A stretch of 64,000 bases of DNA from Lathyrus oleraceus. Lineage: Eukaryota; Streptophyta; Magnoliopsida; Fabales; Fabaceae. The stretch covers positions 372,377,175 through 372,441,174 of the forward strand of contig NC_066583.1 in NCBI RefSeq assembly GCF_024323335.1. The letters are read 5' to 3'. This document shows, piece by piece, positions 12,000-22,120 of the stretch (position 1 is the first letter of the stretch; each line of letters opens with the position of its first letter). A program made the translations under genes and the position numbers. The notes under the pieces were generated by a model, which saw nothing but the letters and a program-made list of their open reading frames with translations, made no database searches and had not been told where the DNA came from.

Positions 12000-13192
12000 C
12001 AACTTCTATACACGAAAATAAGGTAGATTCCCCCATAGTTCTTCTAAATACTATTTTAGCTCAATGATAAGGGAATCAACACATTATCTGAGCACTTTCA
12101 TCTCCCTCTGAAGACGATTAAGTAGGAAGACTTCCTCTCAATCGAGAGCTTCAAAGGCCAGGATGGTAGATGCCTGAATGGTGCAATATGCCAATTTTGA
12201 TAACTTCTCCTGAAGAGCTTCTTCACATTTGTTTAAAAAATAAGAGTAATGTTATTTGGAGATATAAGATCTGAACTCCCTAACCGTTCTCAAAATAGAG
12301 TAGGCCATAAATGCAGGAGGCAACCCGATCGGAACCCATGCATAGACCTCAAAGAACCTTGGTCGGAGATGCTTAGTAAGTGGCTTGTTTGCTTTAAGCT
12401 CTTCAAGATCATGAGTAGGCCCTAAGTATCATCCATGGTCAGGCCTTAAAGAGTTTGACGCATATTCTTACGTGACATAGTTAAATGAATCATGTACTCC
12501 CACCAATGTTATAATAGGTGTATCCTAGGCCACCAAAATAGTGGGAACCCTTGTGGGAGGAACCCCTCTAGTGGCCAGAGCATTGGTAACGTTGGCCATA
12601 TATGGGGTTACCTGGGTGGCCCTCTTCATTTGCTGCATTGTTTTCTCACATTTCATCTTATCTATAGGTAAATAATAGACGAGTTACAGGATGGGTCACG
12701 TAACAATATTCAAAGAGGACATTCTCCAACTCACTTACCAAAAATATCCTTCCAAGCCTCCATCGAGACGAATTCCATAAGTATGTGTGTCTCTATGAGC
12801 CACCTCAATTGTTTCTTAGACACTGCATCAGAAGGGGTAACACACTCAATATAACCTATATCCTCACTGATGAACACCACTTGCACTTCGAGAAGATGTC
12901 CTCTTGAGTTGAATCATCCATCTTGCAAACATGGGATCCATGATCCGCCAAGAAGTGTCTTTGGTACCAGAACATAGCATATATGTATGAGCATTGGTAG
13001 GGCCACCAAAGATCTATGAAATAAACTTTAGCATGAGCCTTTTTGTTGTAAGGAATGACCAAGAAGAATCTTTCCTTGAATTCCTTTACACTATCCAAAT
13101 AGACTTCAAACATTCTGGCACACTAGTGAAGAGATATTTAGCCTGGCCTTTCGTCGAAGTAGTTGTGTTACGCTGAACGCGATCCATGTTTC
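12000..13192 (-). pseudogene. Retrotransposon gag-like frame, broken
   Basis: A minus-strand start at 13192 (MDRVQRNTTTSTKGQAKYL) shifts frame after about 22 codons into EVYLDSVKEFKERFFLVIP at 12990-13110, followed by IDLWWPYQCS and stops. The phrasing resembles the N-terminal gag-type proteins of plant gypsy or non-autonomous elements, but I cannot assign a family. Downstream sequence to about 12000 is rich in stops. Called a relic because of context and breaks, not domain proof. Confidence 0.3.
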
Positions 13193-13214
13193 ACTCCTCA
13201 CTTTTAGTTTAAAC

Positions 13215-13345
13215 CGCTCCCATTATATAAGACAAAAATCTCACTTTATCATGTATTTAAACTCATTCCCACTCTCATATAACTCTTCATTCTCTCACTG
13301 ATTTGGACGCTGAAGTTCTAACCTTGCAGGTCAGACCCTCCTTCG
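13215..13345 (+). mobile_element. Gypsy LTR R-U5-like fragment
   Basis: A TATATAAGAC promoter-like motif near 13223 is followed about 100 bases later by GACGCTGAAGTTCTAACCTTGCAGGTCAGACCC, shown here as separate motifs GACGCTGAAG (13309 on) and TTGCAGGTCAGACCC (13324 on). These are usual near the end of gypsy LTRs. It points away from the minus-strand copy near 11030. Confidence 0.3.
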
Positions 13346-13534
13346 CTGCAATGGAAGCTCATGATCACCAAAGAGAAACACTGCTTCACTGTTCAACGAA
13401 CAACTTTGGTTCCATAATAGAACATCAACCACACTAAGGATATTGATGTGTGAGACAAATAACAAAGACAGCCAAACTAAATGGTCTTGAGCAAAAACTA
13501 ACCTGGTAAGTAGTGTAAGTAAATCTATAACAAG

Positions 13535-13536
<2 letters not shown>

Positions 13537-13580
<44 letters not shown>
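13537..13580. repeat. (AG)n microsatellite
   Basis: About 22 AG units without interruption after a short GAGAAAG lead-in. Reading frames over it (SLSLSLSL) are artefacts. Confidence 0.95.
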
Positions 13581-13584
<4 letters not shown>

Positions 13585-15176
13585 GTACATAAAGAACTTG
13601 TACCTTGTTCGATCAAACCAGTTTAATTTGGGGAGATTTTATCTTCTGATTCGATATACTTTCAAAAGTTTTTACAAGAGTACAAATGAGTTATAAGAAA
13701 ATAGTCTCTCAATCTCCATAAAAACATTATTTTTTACCCAAGTGTTTCTCAATCTCTCCAAATTTATGTATATCAATCACACAAATCCAATGTGTAGAAA
13801 AGTGTTTACCAATCCCCTTAGATATCTCAAAAGATCGGCTAAATTCCAATAATACTCTCCAAGAAATTTATACATTTGGGTCTCTAAGTTTCCCTTAGAT
13901 ACCTCCAAAGATTTCCCAAATTCCAAGAATATAATCATATTAATTTCTACTCTTCTCTTTCTAACTAAGATTACCACCTATTCCATCTGTCTTCTTCTCT
14001 TATTAACAAAAGTGATAAATAACTATATTTATAATATCTTTAAACTCTATAAAGTAAAATATCCAATCCCGATCCATAAACCAACTCAAGTCTCCCATGA
14101 ACCAACCAAATCATTGACCATTCAAGAAATTGAAAATTGACTAAGTCATCCATTTACAGTTGACCAATTAACATGTTGACCAAGTTACCTCACTTATTGT
14201 TGACATAGTTGGAAACTTTATACACACCTTTAGTAAATTACATCCAACAAGGCAACACCATGAGAAAATTAATAAACTAGAATACATAAAACAAATTAGA
14301 TATTATAGACCACTTACCAAGGGCAAGATTTACCATCCTCAAAGGGGTAACCCTCATATATCTTGATTGTGCATCTTTCTAATGAAATGTCCAAATTTAT
14401 TATCTTTATTTTAAATTACCTGAGGGGTAACCCTCTCCATAATGGTTTTTCAAATTTCAAATTGCGCTTGCCCGATGGGTTACCCCTTGAAAGTTACAAT
14501 TTATAAATTCAAATTCCGAGTCAATCAAATGTCTGAAGGGTAATCCTTAACAATGTACTTTATTTTTAGTTGCCATGGGTTTTATCCCTATAAATAATAC
14601 TTTTTTCACGACATAGATTTTTCCTCTAGAAAAGATCCCTAACAAGAGATGTATTTTTTTATAGTGAAGGAACAATAATTAATCAATGTGAGAAAAGAGA
14701 AGATAAAGGAAGCAAAAAATAATTTGTAGTTACAATTGAAGCATCAAGACTTACTACAAAGGAGAAGGAACGTATATAATGATCAATAGCTCCATAAAGG
14801 GAGCCTTTATACTAAAAACTCTCCCCGGGAGCACAATTCCATTTACATGGAATACAACGAAGCTCAAAGTGTATAAAACTAACTAATCCTTATATATTGT
14901 AAGAATCAAATTCAAATGATACAAATCCATTATTACAACCTCTTTTTTCTCTTCGTCTTTACTTTACCGTAGTGATACAAAGAAGAATAGGCTAAACTTG
15001 TATCCCAAAGAAACAAGGACAAAGGGAAAAAAAGAAAGCCACCAAGATGGAAATCATGGGAGCCTCATATGAACCAGTTAGCCATCATAAGAATAAAAGG
15101 TCTTTTTAATCGATCCCCTCTTCCATGAGTTTTAAAACTAGAAAAAAGATATAACATACGCATTCTTTGTCGGGAG
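13581..15176. other. No gene recognised
   Basis: AT-rich. It holds short repeated themes: TTAGATATCTC/TTAGATACCTC with GATTTCCCAAATTCCAA near 13820-13930, and four GGGGTAACCCT-like blocks between 14340 and 14550. None forms a regular array and no RNA gene was seen. Confidence 0.4.
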
Positions 15177-16500
15177 TGTTGGACATGTGACTTCACACAC
15201 AAGAGGGGGGGGGTGTGAATTGTGTGTTTCAGAAAAACTTGATTTTGAAAAACTTTTGGAATTAAAATCATAGTTTAAAAACATTTTGAAAGTTGTTTTA
15301 ATATTAAGCATCGAAAAAGTAAATTGCAGAATGTAAAGTGCGAAAAATAAAGAGTTGAGGGAAAAGAGAGAACCACGAGAGTTAAAAAGGTTTGGTCAAA
15401 CAAGGAAAAAAACCTACTCCTCTTCCCAAGAATTATCTTGAGAGTATCCAATAAACTAAACAGATTTTAGTAGGTATACTCACGAACCCGTTTATACAAG
15501 GAAAAAGAAAGTTTAAGGCTAACTTCCAACCAAACATCAAGCTATAGAGTGAAGCAGCGAGTCTTCCTTTCAAACGGCATATTAAAGTGGTTAGTCTCTT
15601 TTCCATAATAATCATGGAGAAAAGTTACTCTTCAAGCTTATAAATAAACCGTGGAGATTTTAATAGCGGGATGAGCTCGCAAACCTTAAACCTTGGTTTT
15701 ATACCTAGCTAAGCAATAACGTATGAGATTTTAATATCGGGCCAATCTTGGACCTAACTAAGCTTTTAATATCGGGATAAGCTTTAACCTTAACTTGGTT
15801 ATACCATAGGATAACCAAGAACCTAAGAAAGCTTTTTACGGGTTTAACTCTAACCAAATAAAACATTACCTAATAGGTTAAAATATCCACCAAGGTTTAA
15901 AATAAACTTCCTTGGTGAACTTACAAATCTACCCTTCCAGAATTACACAATCCTCACTTGCAAAAAGATTTTCTCGAAAAACACTTAGGCTAAATTCTTA
16001 GAGAGATAAAGTAAACAAAAGAGAAGTTTAGAGAGAATATGCAAAGTGTGAAATGAGACATGGTTCTGGATGGTTTGAAAAGAGGGAAGAGACCTCTATT
16101 TATAGGCTAGAGGTTAGCTCAATGAGGAAATGGTTTTTAATATATTTTATGACATCTTAATCGAATGCCAACATGTCCCAATCGATTGGTAGCTTAAGAA
16201 ACAATAGATTGTTGAGTTATAAATGGCCATGAAATATATCTAGCCGTTACCCATAATTAATATGATGTCCTAATTGTTTAGGGCGCATTTTTGAACTTTC
16301 TAATTCGATTAGGATAAGGTGTCAAATGATTTGCTAAGTCAAAAACTTGCCCAGAGCTTTTCAGACAACTTTCAACTCATCTGGCATAACTTCAAGACAT
16401 TTTTGAAAATGTTTTATTGAGAAAAATCAAATTCAATTTTTTTTTCATGTGCGTGGGATTTAGCCATGCACTTTTACGAGAATGCCCATGTGTTTTACAA
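15177..16500 (-). mobile_element. LTR-type repeat, copy 2 (minus strand)
   Basis: Starts on the plus strand TGTTGGACATGTGACTTCAC, i.e. the minus-strand LTR would end ...TCCAACA. It aligns by eye with 3476-4340. On the minus strand a CTATAAATAG TATA box lies at 16096-16105 inside a 7-bp inverted repeat, with a CT-rich leader after it, as expected for an LTR promoter. The outer end toward 16500 is not defined and no target duplication was found. A reading frame of retroelement type lies upstream at 17170-17532, so this could be the 3' LTR of that element. Confidence 0.5.
16092..16114 (-). promoter_or_regulatory. LTR TATA box inside an inverted repeat
   Basis: CTATAAATAG read on the minus strand (16096-16105), overlapped by ACCTCTA (16092-16098) and TAGAGGT (16108-16114). 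Inferred promoter of the minus-strand LTR. Confidence 0.5.
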
Positions 16501-17169
16501 AGAATTCACTCAGCCTATTGAGGCAGGGCTTTCTTGTACTTCAAGACTTTGTCGAATGCTTTCTTTTTTGTAGACACTTTCTTGAGTTTGCTTGAGATGA
16601 GACTTGAGTTAAATTCCATTTGGTTTCCATCATCGGATTGTCAAGTCCAACAAACCTTAATATTTTTGTTTACATCTTTAACCTCTTATGTTTCACTTTT
16701 CATCAAGGAATGGTTATCACCTTTAGTTATTTTTTCATCAAAAGTTGTTGTCCATCTTTAGTCATTAGTTGTCATCATAAAAAATTATTGCCCTTGTTAA
16801 AGCCATGTTACCCGTAAAACAAGGTTCCATATTCTTCCCCTTTCTTAAGATGACAACACATCTCTCAAGAGAGATGGTAAAAGACAATAACACATATGTG
16901 TTTGGAGTAATAAAACTCCCATTGAGTAAACTAGAGAGTATACTCTACTCCCCCTGGGAGTATACTTGTCCCCCTTTGTCGAATTCAAAAGGTATGTAAA
17001 TATGCATTATGAAAGATAAAAATTCTAACATAAACATTTAGGAAGAAAAAAATATTAGTTTTATTAATTGAAAAACTCAGGAAGCAAGGAAACATTTGCA
17101 AAATTGAAATTACAAAAGATGAATTGAAAGAAATTGAAAACATAAGCAACTAAGAAACAATTAGTTCAT
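16501..17169 (-). other. Probable 3' non-coding region of a retroelement
   Basis: No gene on the plus strand. Read on the minus strand, purine-rich runs AAAGGGGGACAAG and CAGGGGGAGTAG (near 16945-16980) look like polypurine tracts between the 17170-17532 frame and the LTR below it. Confidence 0.3.
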
Positions 17170-17546
17170 CTAATCATCATCATCATCCTCGCTTGAAGCC
17201 ATTGGATATATGAGGTTTCTTTTCTCTATTATTTTAATGAGCTTGTTAATACTTTCATTCATTTCCCTTTGCTCATCATGCATTTCATTGAGGCTATTTG
17301 AGGAGGATGGAGGAAGGTCATTGTTTCTTTGTTTCATTGCTCTTCTTGGAGGTATCATAACTAGTTCCTTTCCTTGAATGAAACATCCCATTTTGCTTAC
17401 AACCGCTTTCCCAATATTTGTGTTCATGAATTCCGATTCTTCCTCTCCGAAATCATATCTGATATAGGTCAGCATTTTTGTGATTAGTTTTATATAAGGT
17501 AAGGTAATGTTTTTCCTTTTGTTGTCTAGCATGTGGGGAAGTACGG
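17170..17546 (-). pseudogene. C-terminal part of a retroelement-type protein
   Basis: The minus frame runs from the LTR junction at 17546 (VLPHMLDNK...) to a stop at 17170. It reads TLPYIKLITKMLTYI, GKAVVSKMG and ends ASSEDDDDD, an acidic tail. The LPY..LIT pattern is like the conserved ORF of plant non-autonomous LTR elements annotated as putative plant transposon proteins (recollection, not a search). The frame stays open through the first 120 codons but its N-terminal part is missing because an LTR inserted at 17547. No known function. Confidence 0.4.
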
Positions 17547-18850
17547 TGTAACACCCAAAAACCCCAAATCATAAAATAAAGAATAAAATCAACACTTTAA
17601 GATGCCACTCAAACATAACATGCATACTTTCCAATTAATTTCAAAAATCGCAATGGAACTCAAAATAAATAACATAACTTCAATTGTCTCTTCAGATGAG
17701 GTACTTAATGAAATTAACAACATTCAAATATTAACTCAAAACAAACTGAACGTCTTGTTTTATGATGTTATAGATCAAAGCATTAAACCAACTAAATAGA
17801 TATAAACGATAAAATAAACAAATAAAGCTCCAATGTCATTGTCCAACTCACAGTAGCACTTACTCCTCCAGAGTATTTGTAAAATAATATATAGAGCAAC
17901 ACAAAACAAACAAGAAAGGGGGGAGAATAAGCTGAAATATTTTAACGGTATAAAAGAATGCAAGGGTAGCTTAAATCACTCATTCAACAACACATATTTA
18001 ATTTACAAAATAACACAATGATTCAATTCACATATCCTTTATGTATGCAATGTGACTGACAACTCAGCTCTATGCATGAGGTACCAATTTGGACATCAGA
18101 TGTTTGGTAATGATCTTGCCCACTCAACAATAGTTCCTCATTCGAACCGAGTCCCCACTTCTGAACCCTAGACGATCATTGGTCTCCACTTATGAACCCA
18201 AGACTTTCCTCTTTCAATACACTGACACAAAATGATGCATTCCATATAAAATAATGCAACAACAACCATTATGGTACAATTTCTAACCATAAACAACATG
18301 CAATACAACCCCACTTTAGAACTACACATCTTAACATGACACATGTAATTATATTCACATCCCATAATTATACAAGACACATCACATCTCACATGAACAA
18401 CATGTAATTATAACTCATCGTATAATTTTACAAACATTTTGAAACATATAACTATATTCATCAGCACATAATTATACCGATAATTCATATCTCGTACACA
18501 TAAGTATAATTCACAACTTATTAAACTCGTCATTATATTTTATCACAAAAAATTGTTATGCTTTTCATCAACACATAACAACCTTCACTTAGAACATTCC
18601 AAGATCACAAACTCAACACATGCAACCATCCATTCACGATTACATGATTATCCGATCATCGTCTCATAAGACTTATCACAAACAAACATACCCTTGATAT
18701 TTTCATCCATATATTAAACTTCTAATTAACCTAAAGGAGATGTAGAACCTTCATAGGAAACATAAAAAATTTCTAAGAAAACCATCAAAGAAACTTCCTG
18801 ACCCCGATATTGAAAAACATATTGAAAAGGTCTAATGAAGGCCCAATAGT
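17547..18850 (-). mobile_element. Truncated gypsy LTR, minus strand
   Basis: Starts TGTAACACCC on the plus strand, which is the complement of an LTR end GGGTGTTACA. Read on the minus strand, the AGTGGGGACT...CTTGGGTTCA stretch (18110-18220) matches the same stretch of the LTR at 22121-24259 (near 23500-23580), so both belong to related gypsy families. The opposite terminus is not found by 18850, hence truncated. It interrupts the frame at 17170-17546. Confidence 0.55.
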
Positions 18851-18860
18851 TGTGGTGTCA

Positions 18861-19190
18861 TTATGAGGACTGTAATACCAGATGACAAAGAACTTCTTGT
18901 TCAAAGATATTAATAGGAAGGAAGAAATTCATATCCCTAAAAACAATGTAAAAAATGGTGAAGGAACAAGGAGGAAACTCTTGACATGTTATTCTGGTGA
19001 AGGCTAGGGTGCTAACTTTATAAGCATTAGAAGGACCACACACTTTTGTAACAAGTTTGTATTTCTCGGATTGTGTTAAATCAAAATACACTAAAGGTGT
19101 CCCCATGTAAACATCTTTTACCCAAGAATACAAATTACATTTATCTTTATTGATTATAGGATCATAAGGGTACCTGGTGGCGTTAACCAT
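18861..19190 (-). CDS. Unrecognised 109-codon frame, probably retroelement-derived
   Basis: An open minus frame beginning MVNATRYPYDPIINKDK. It has no signal peptide, membrane segment or motif I recognise. It is bracketed by LTR fragments and could be the displaced N-terminal part of the frame at 17170-17546, but the two do not join. It may equally be chance. Confidence 0.2.
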   Translation of the reverse strand: MVNATRYPYDPIINKDKCNLYSWVKDVYMGTPLVYFDLTQSEKYKLVTKVCGPSNAYKVSTLAFTRITCQEFPPCSFTIFYIVFRDMNFFLPINIFEQEVLCHLVLQSS

Positions 19191-19541
19191 TATACCTAAG
19201 TGAGACGAGAGAAATAAGACATTGTTTGCTCACCGCTCTCCTTCGTATGAAAGAGGTGGAGATGAAAACATGAGTATACCAACAATTAAACACCCATGCC
19301 TAACCTAAAACCCTCACCAAACTATCTCACTAAATTATATAGCAACCCTGGAAACATAAAAGATCAATGAATGAGGAAGACTTTCCAGCAACAAACATTG
19401 AGATAATTGGGGAAGAAGTAAAAACACCTTAGTGTGGAAAGAGCAGGAACACTTCTAGTAAGAGCAGAGAAGTTCCAAGGAGAGATCAAAGGTAAGAAAA
19501 GAAGGAAATGTAACACATCATAAATAATGACATCGTCAAGA
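19191..19541. other. No feature recognised
   Basis: AT-rich flank up to the CACTA terminus; no coding region or repeat seen. Confidence 0.4.
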
Positions 19542-19902
19542 CACTACAAGAAAAAAAATGTTTTACAACTGTAATACCCCAAAATTTACCCTTCATTTTT
19601 CCTGGAAGCATACGTTTTACACCTCATGCATGCATTCATTTTTAGGTCATTTAGCATTTGCATTTCATCATGGCAATCGGAATCGGATCCAAGAAGCTTG
19701 AACATCATCAAGGACACTTTGTGGGCTCTATTTAGATGATCAGTCAACACAAGGGAAAGACTTGAGTTACTTCCAACAGGGGTCTATTCGTCAGTCAAAA
19801 CGTTAATCTTGAAGGAGAAAAGGTTGTTCATGAGCTGTCATGCTCGCTAGGCGAAGCCCACGTGTTTTGAAAAAAAAATGGAAAAAAAAACGGAAAACGA
19901 AA

Positions 19903-19925
19903 TAAATAAATAAATAAATAAATAA
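19903..19925. repeat. (AAAT)n microsatellite
   Basis: About six AAAT units inside the solo LTR. Confidence 0.9.
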
Positions 19926-20871
19926 AAGAAAAAATCTTGGACTTGGACCTCTCTCATTTGAGCCCACAGGTCCACAAAAATCAGGTTATAAATTCAGAGT
20001 TTCAGTGAAACAAAAGGCAATTCTATTCCTATTACCCTGGCTGGAAAAAGATAGTGAGAGAAGAGCTAACAGAGTTCAGAGCAGCCTCCAAACCCTGAAG
20101 GGAACTCAACTGCACAGAATCACCTCTGTCTCACATAAACCCTAAAGATTGTTTTGTAAACCTCACGGGTGCAACTCAATTTCAATCAAGCTCTCCAATC
20201 AGGTTTGCCCTTATTCCCATTACCTTTGAGCTTTGAATTTGAACACTCTGAATGTTTGAGGTATTATGGGTGAATTTGATACCCTTTTGATGCATGTCTT
20301 TTTTGTGAATTTTAATGGCATGATTCATGTGGTTACATTTTGATTTGGGGGCAACCCTTGATTACCCTATTTTTTTGTCTCTAACCTGTTTGTTGAGTTT
20401 TTGTGAGGGCTCACATGACTTTTGCAGGGATAACTTGCATGGTTTTCCACTTTATTTGTGGGATACCCCCTGGAGGTTCATTCCGGTTACCTGTACTGAC
20501 CCACTTTCTTTGATGATGTTAGCTTGGAGGGATCTCAGGGTTTATCGTCCCTTTAATTGTTGTTACCTCGGATCTTCATCCGTGTGGTACCTTTTACATT
20601 TTTCCCGCATTTTACTGCTTTCCTAGCTGGAAGACCTCGATATGAGGCAATGTTTTTGTGTTTACTTTATGTAGGTTCCTTCGTCCAAGACTCTTTTTGC
20701 ATGAGCATCCCAAACCCTAACCCTTCATTGATTTTTCTTCTCCTAAACACACGTTTACTCCTTCTACTACAGGTGAGTAAGTCTCCAAAGGTCGAGCATC
20801 CGGTAGATTGTGTAGTAATGTCGTTCGTCCAAAATCCAATCCATAACCCCATAGTTAGCCGAACTACGGCT

Positions 20872-20931
20872 TGCTCTGATTCTCATTCCAGATGAGATAC
20901 GTAGGCATAAGACGCGATGTCTTAGCGAGCA
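20872..20931 (+). other. Three-way-junction repeat unit c
   Basis: Closing stem TGCTC (20872-20876) with GAGCA (20927-20931); TGAT joint; hairpin 1 TCTCAT (20881-20886) with ATGAGA (20892-20897); linker TACGTAGGCAT; hairpin 2 AAGAC (20909-20913) with GTCTT (20919-20923). Hairpin 2 differs from the other units on both arms together. Confidence 0.6.
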
Positions 20932-20968
20932 TACATCCCCCTAACCCATAGGTCAGCCGAGCTACAAA

Positions 20969-21029
20969 GACTCTGATTCTCATATTCATATGAGATACGT
21001 ATGCAGTGGATGCGACATCCGCGCGAGTC
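20969..21029 (+). other. Three-way-junction repeat unit d
   Basis: Closing stem GACTC (20969-20973) with GAGTC (21025-21029); TGAT joint; hairpin 1 TCTCATAT (20978-20985) with ATATGAGA (20988-20995); linker TACGTATGCA; hairpin 2 GGATG (21008-21012) with CATCC (21016-21020). It is 97 bp from unit c. Confidence 0.6.
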
Positions 21030-21340
21030 CTTTTCATTTAACCCCTTTTTTAGTAAACAACACAAGATAAACTCACACCCTTTAGACAAGAACTACAAAA
21101 GTGGATCCCGTAGAGTACTACGAATGCGTAGGGGTGCTAATACCTTCCCTTCGCATAACCGACTCCCGAACCCAAGATTTGGTTGCGAGACCTTGTCTTT
21201 TCCTTTCCTTTTTCCAGGTTTACTTCGAGCGTTTCCTTTCCCTCCTTTGGGATAAATAACGCACGGTGGCGACTCTTCTGTCATTTTCTTTCGCCGGTTG
21301 TTTTTTTCGCACACTGTATTTTTCAGGTTGCGACAACAAC

Positions 21341-22120
21341 ATATAAGTCGTGAAAGTTATATTAAAATCGTCTTCCCCTATGTATTGCGATAGTTTGCAC
21401 GACAATTTTTTCCAACCGCCTCTTAATTTTCAAAAAAAAAAGACAACTTGTGGTAATTTTCTTACAAACCACAATAAAAATTTATTTACGACAATAATGA
21501 AACTGTTACACTACTACTTATTTTAGGTTGTGACGGCTATAAAAATTGTCGTATTTAAATATGTAGCACATGTTTAAATATTTTATTGAAATTAGTAGTA
21601 GTGTAATGGTAATTAAGCACCCTTTAATGGCCAATATGCGGGTTTGATTTCTATTTTAGCATTTTTTTGTGAAATAAACCAATAAAAATATTTTTTTTGA
21701 CTTCTTCAAGACTTGAACCTATGATAAACAGACTAAATTTTTTCTTAACCTCCCCATTAGACTAGTAAGCTACTCGTTATTTTAATTGATTATATATAAT
21801 ATATACAATATTTCAGTATAATTTATAATTTATACTCCCTTTCAACTTATCTAAGGTAAAAAAAATTAAAAATCCTCCCAAATTAGAAAAAATAAATCAC
21901 CATATCCCCTTCCTTTAGTCTATGACTCAAGCTTCCCCTCTTTCTTCCCAAATTCACCCCCTTTCCTTCACCGTATCCCCTTCCTTTAGTCTATGGTCAA
22001 GATTCCCCTTTTTATTCTTAAATTAACCCCTATATAAAAAACCATTTGTTATCTTCAATCTTCTCCTTCTTCCATATTTCTCCACTCTATCATTGGTATT
22101 TCATCTTCTATGATGCTTCA
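21341..22120. other. CACTA subterminal region and unassigned DNA
   Basis: 21341-21590 continues the CACTA left end with repeated ACGACAAT, AACCACAAT and GTGACGG motifs that would bind the element's own protein in known CACTA systems. 21640-21770 has two tRNA box-B-like words in opposite directions (GGGTTTGATTTC at about 21631-21644 and, on the minus strand, GGTTCAAGTCT at about 21706-21716), but no tRNA fold. 21890-22010 holds a two-copy repeat around CCCCTTCCTTTAGTCTATG. No gene. Confidence 0.45.

Larger units (their letters stand above)
19570..21335 (+). mobile_element. Solo Ogre-like LTR with 5-bp target duplication
   Basis: The segment starts TGTAATACCCCAAAATTTAC and ends GGTTGCGACA. ACAAC flanks it on both sides (19565-19569 and 21336-21340), a perfect 5-bp duplication. 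Nothing internal (primer site, pol, second LTR) is present, so this is a solo LTR, normally the product of recombination between two LTRs. Length is 1,766 bp. Its 3' ~240 bases match the LTR end at 1-754. It sits only 28 bases inside the CACTA terminus at 19542. It carries two of the five three-way-junction units. The frames at 20327-20895 and 21001-21255 are not genes. Confidence 0.85.

Noticed and set aside
13434..13616. SLSLSL-rich minus frame
   Set aside because: Translation of the (AG)n microsatellite.
14645..14666. CACTA terminus (TTTTTTTATAGTG)
   Set aside because: No subterminal repeats and no partner end nearby.
16900..16990. Target duplication GGGAG closing the LTR at 15177
   Set aside because: The bases before GGGAG do not form an LTR terminus (CT rather than CA).
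21600..21780. tRNA gene
   Set aside because: Box-B-like words are present but no acceptor, D or anticodon stems could be drawn.
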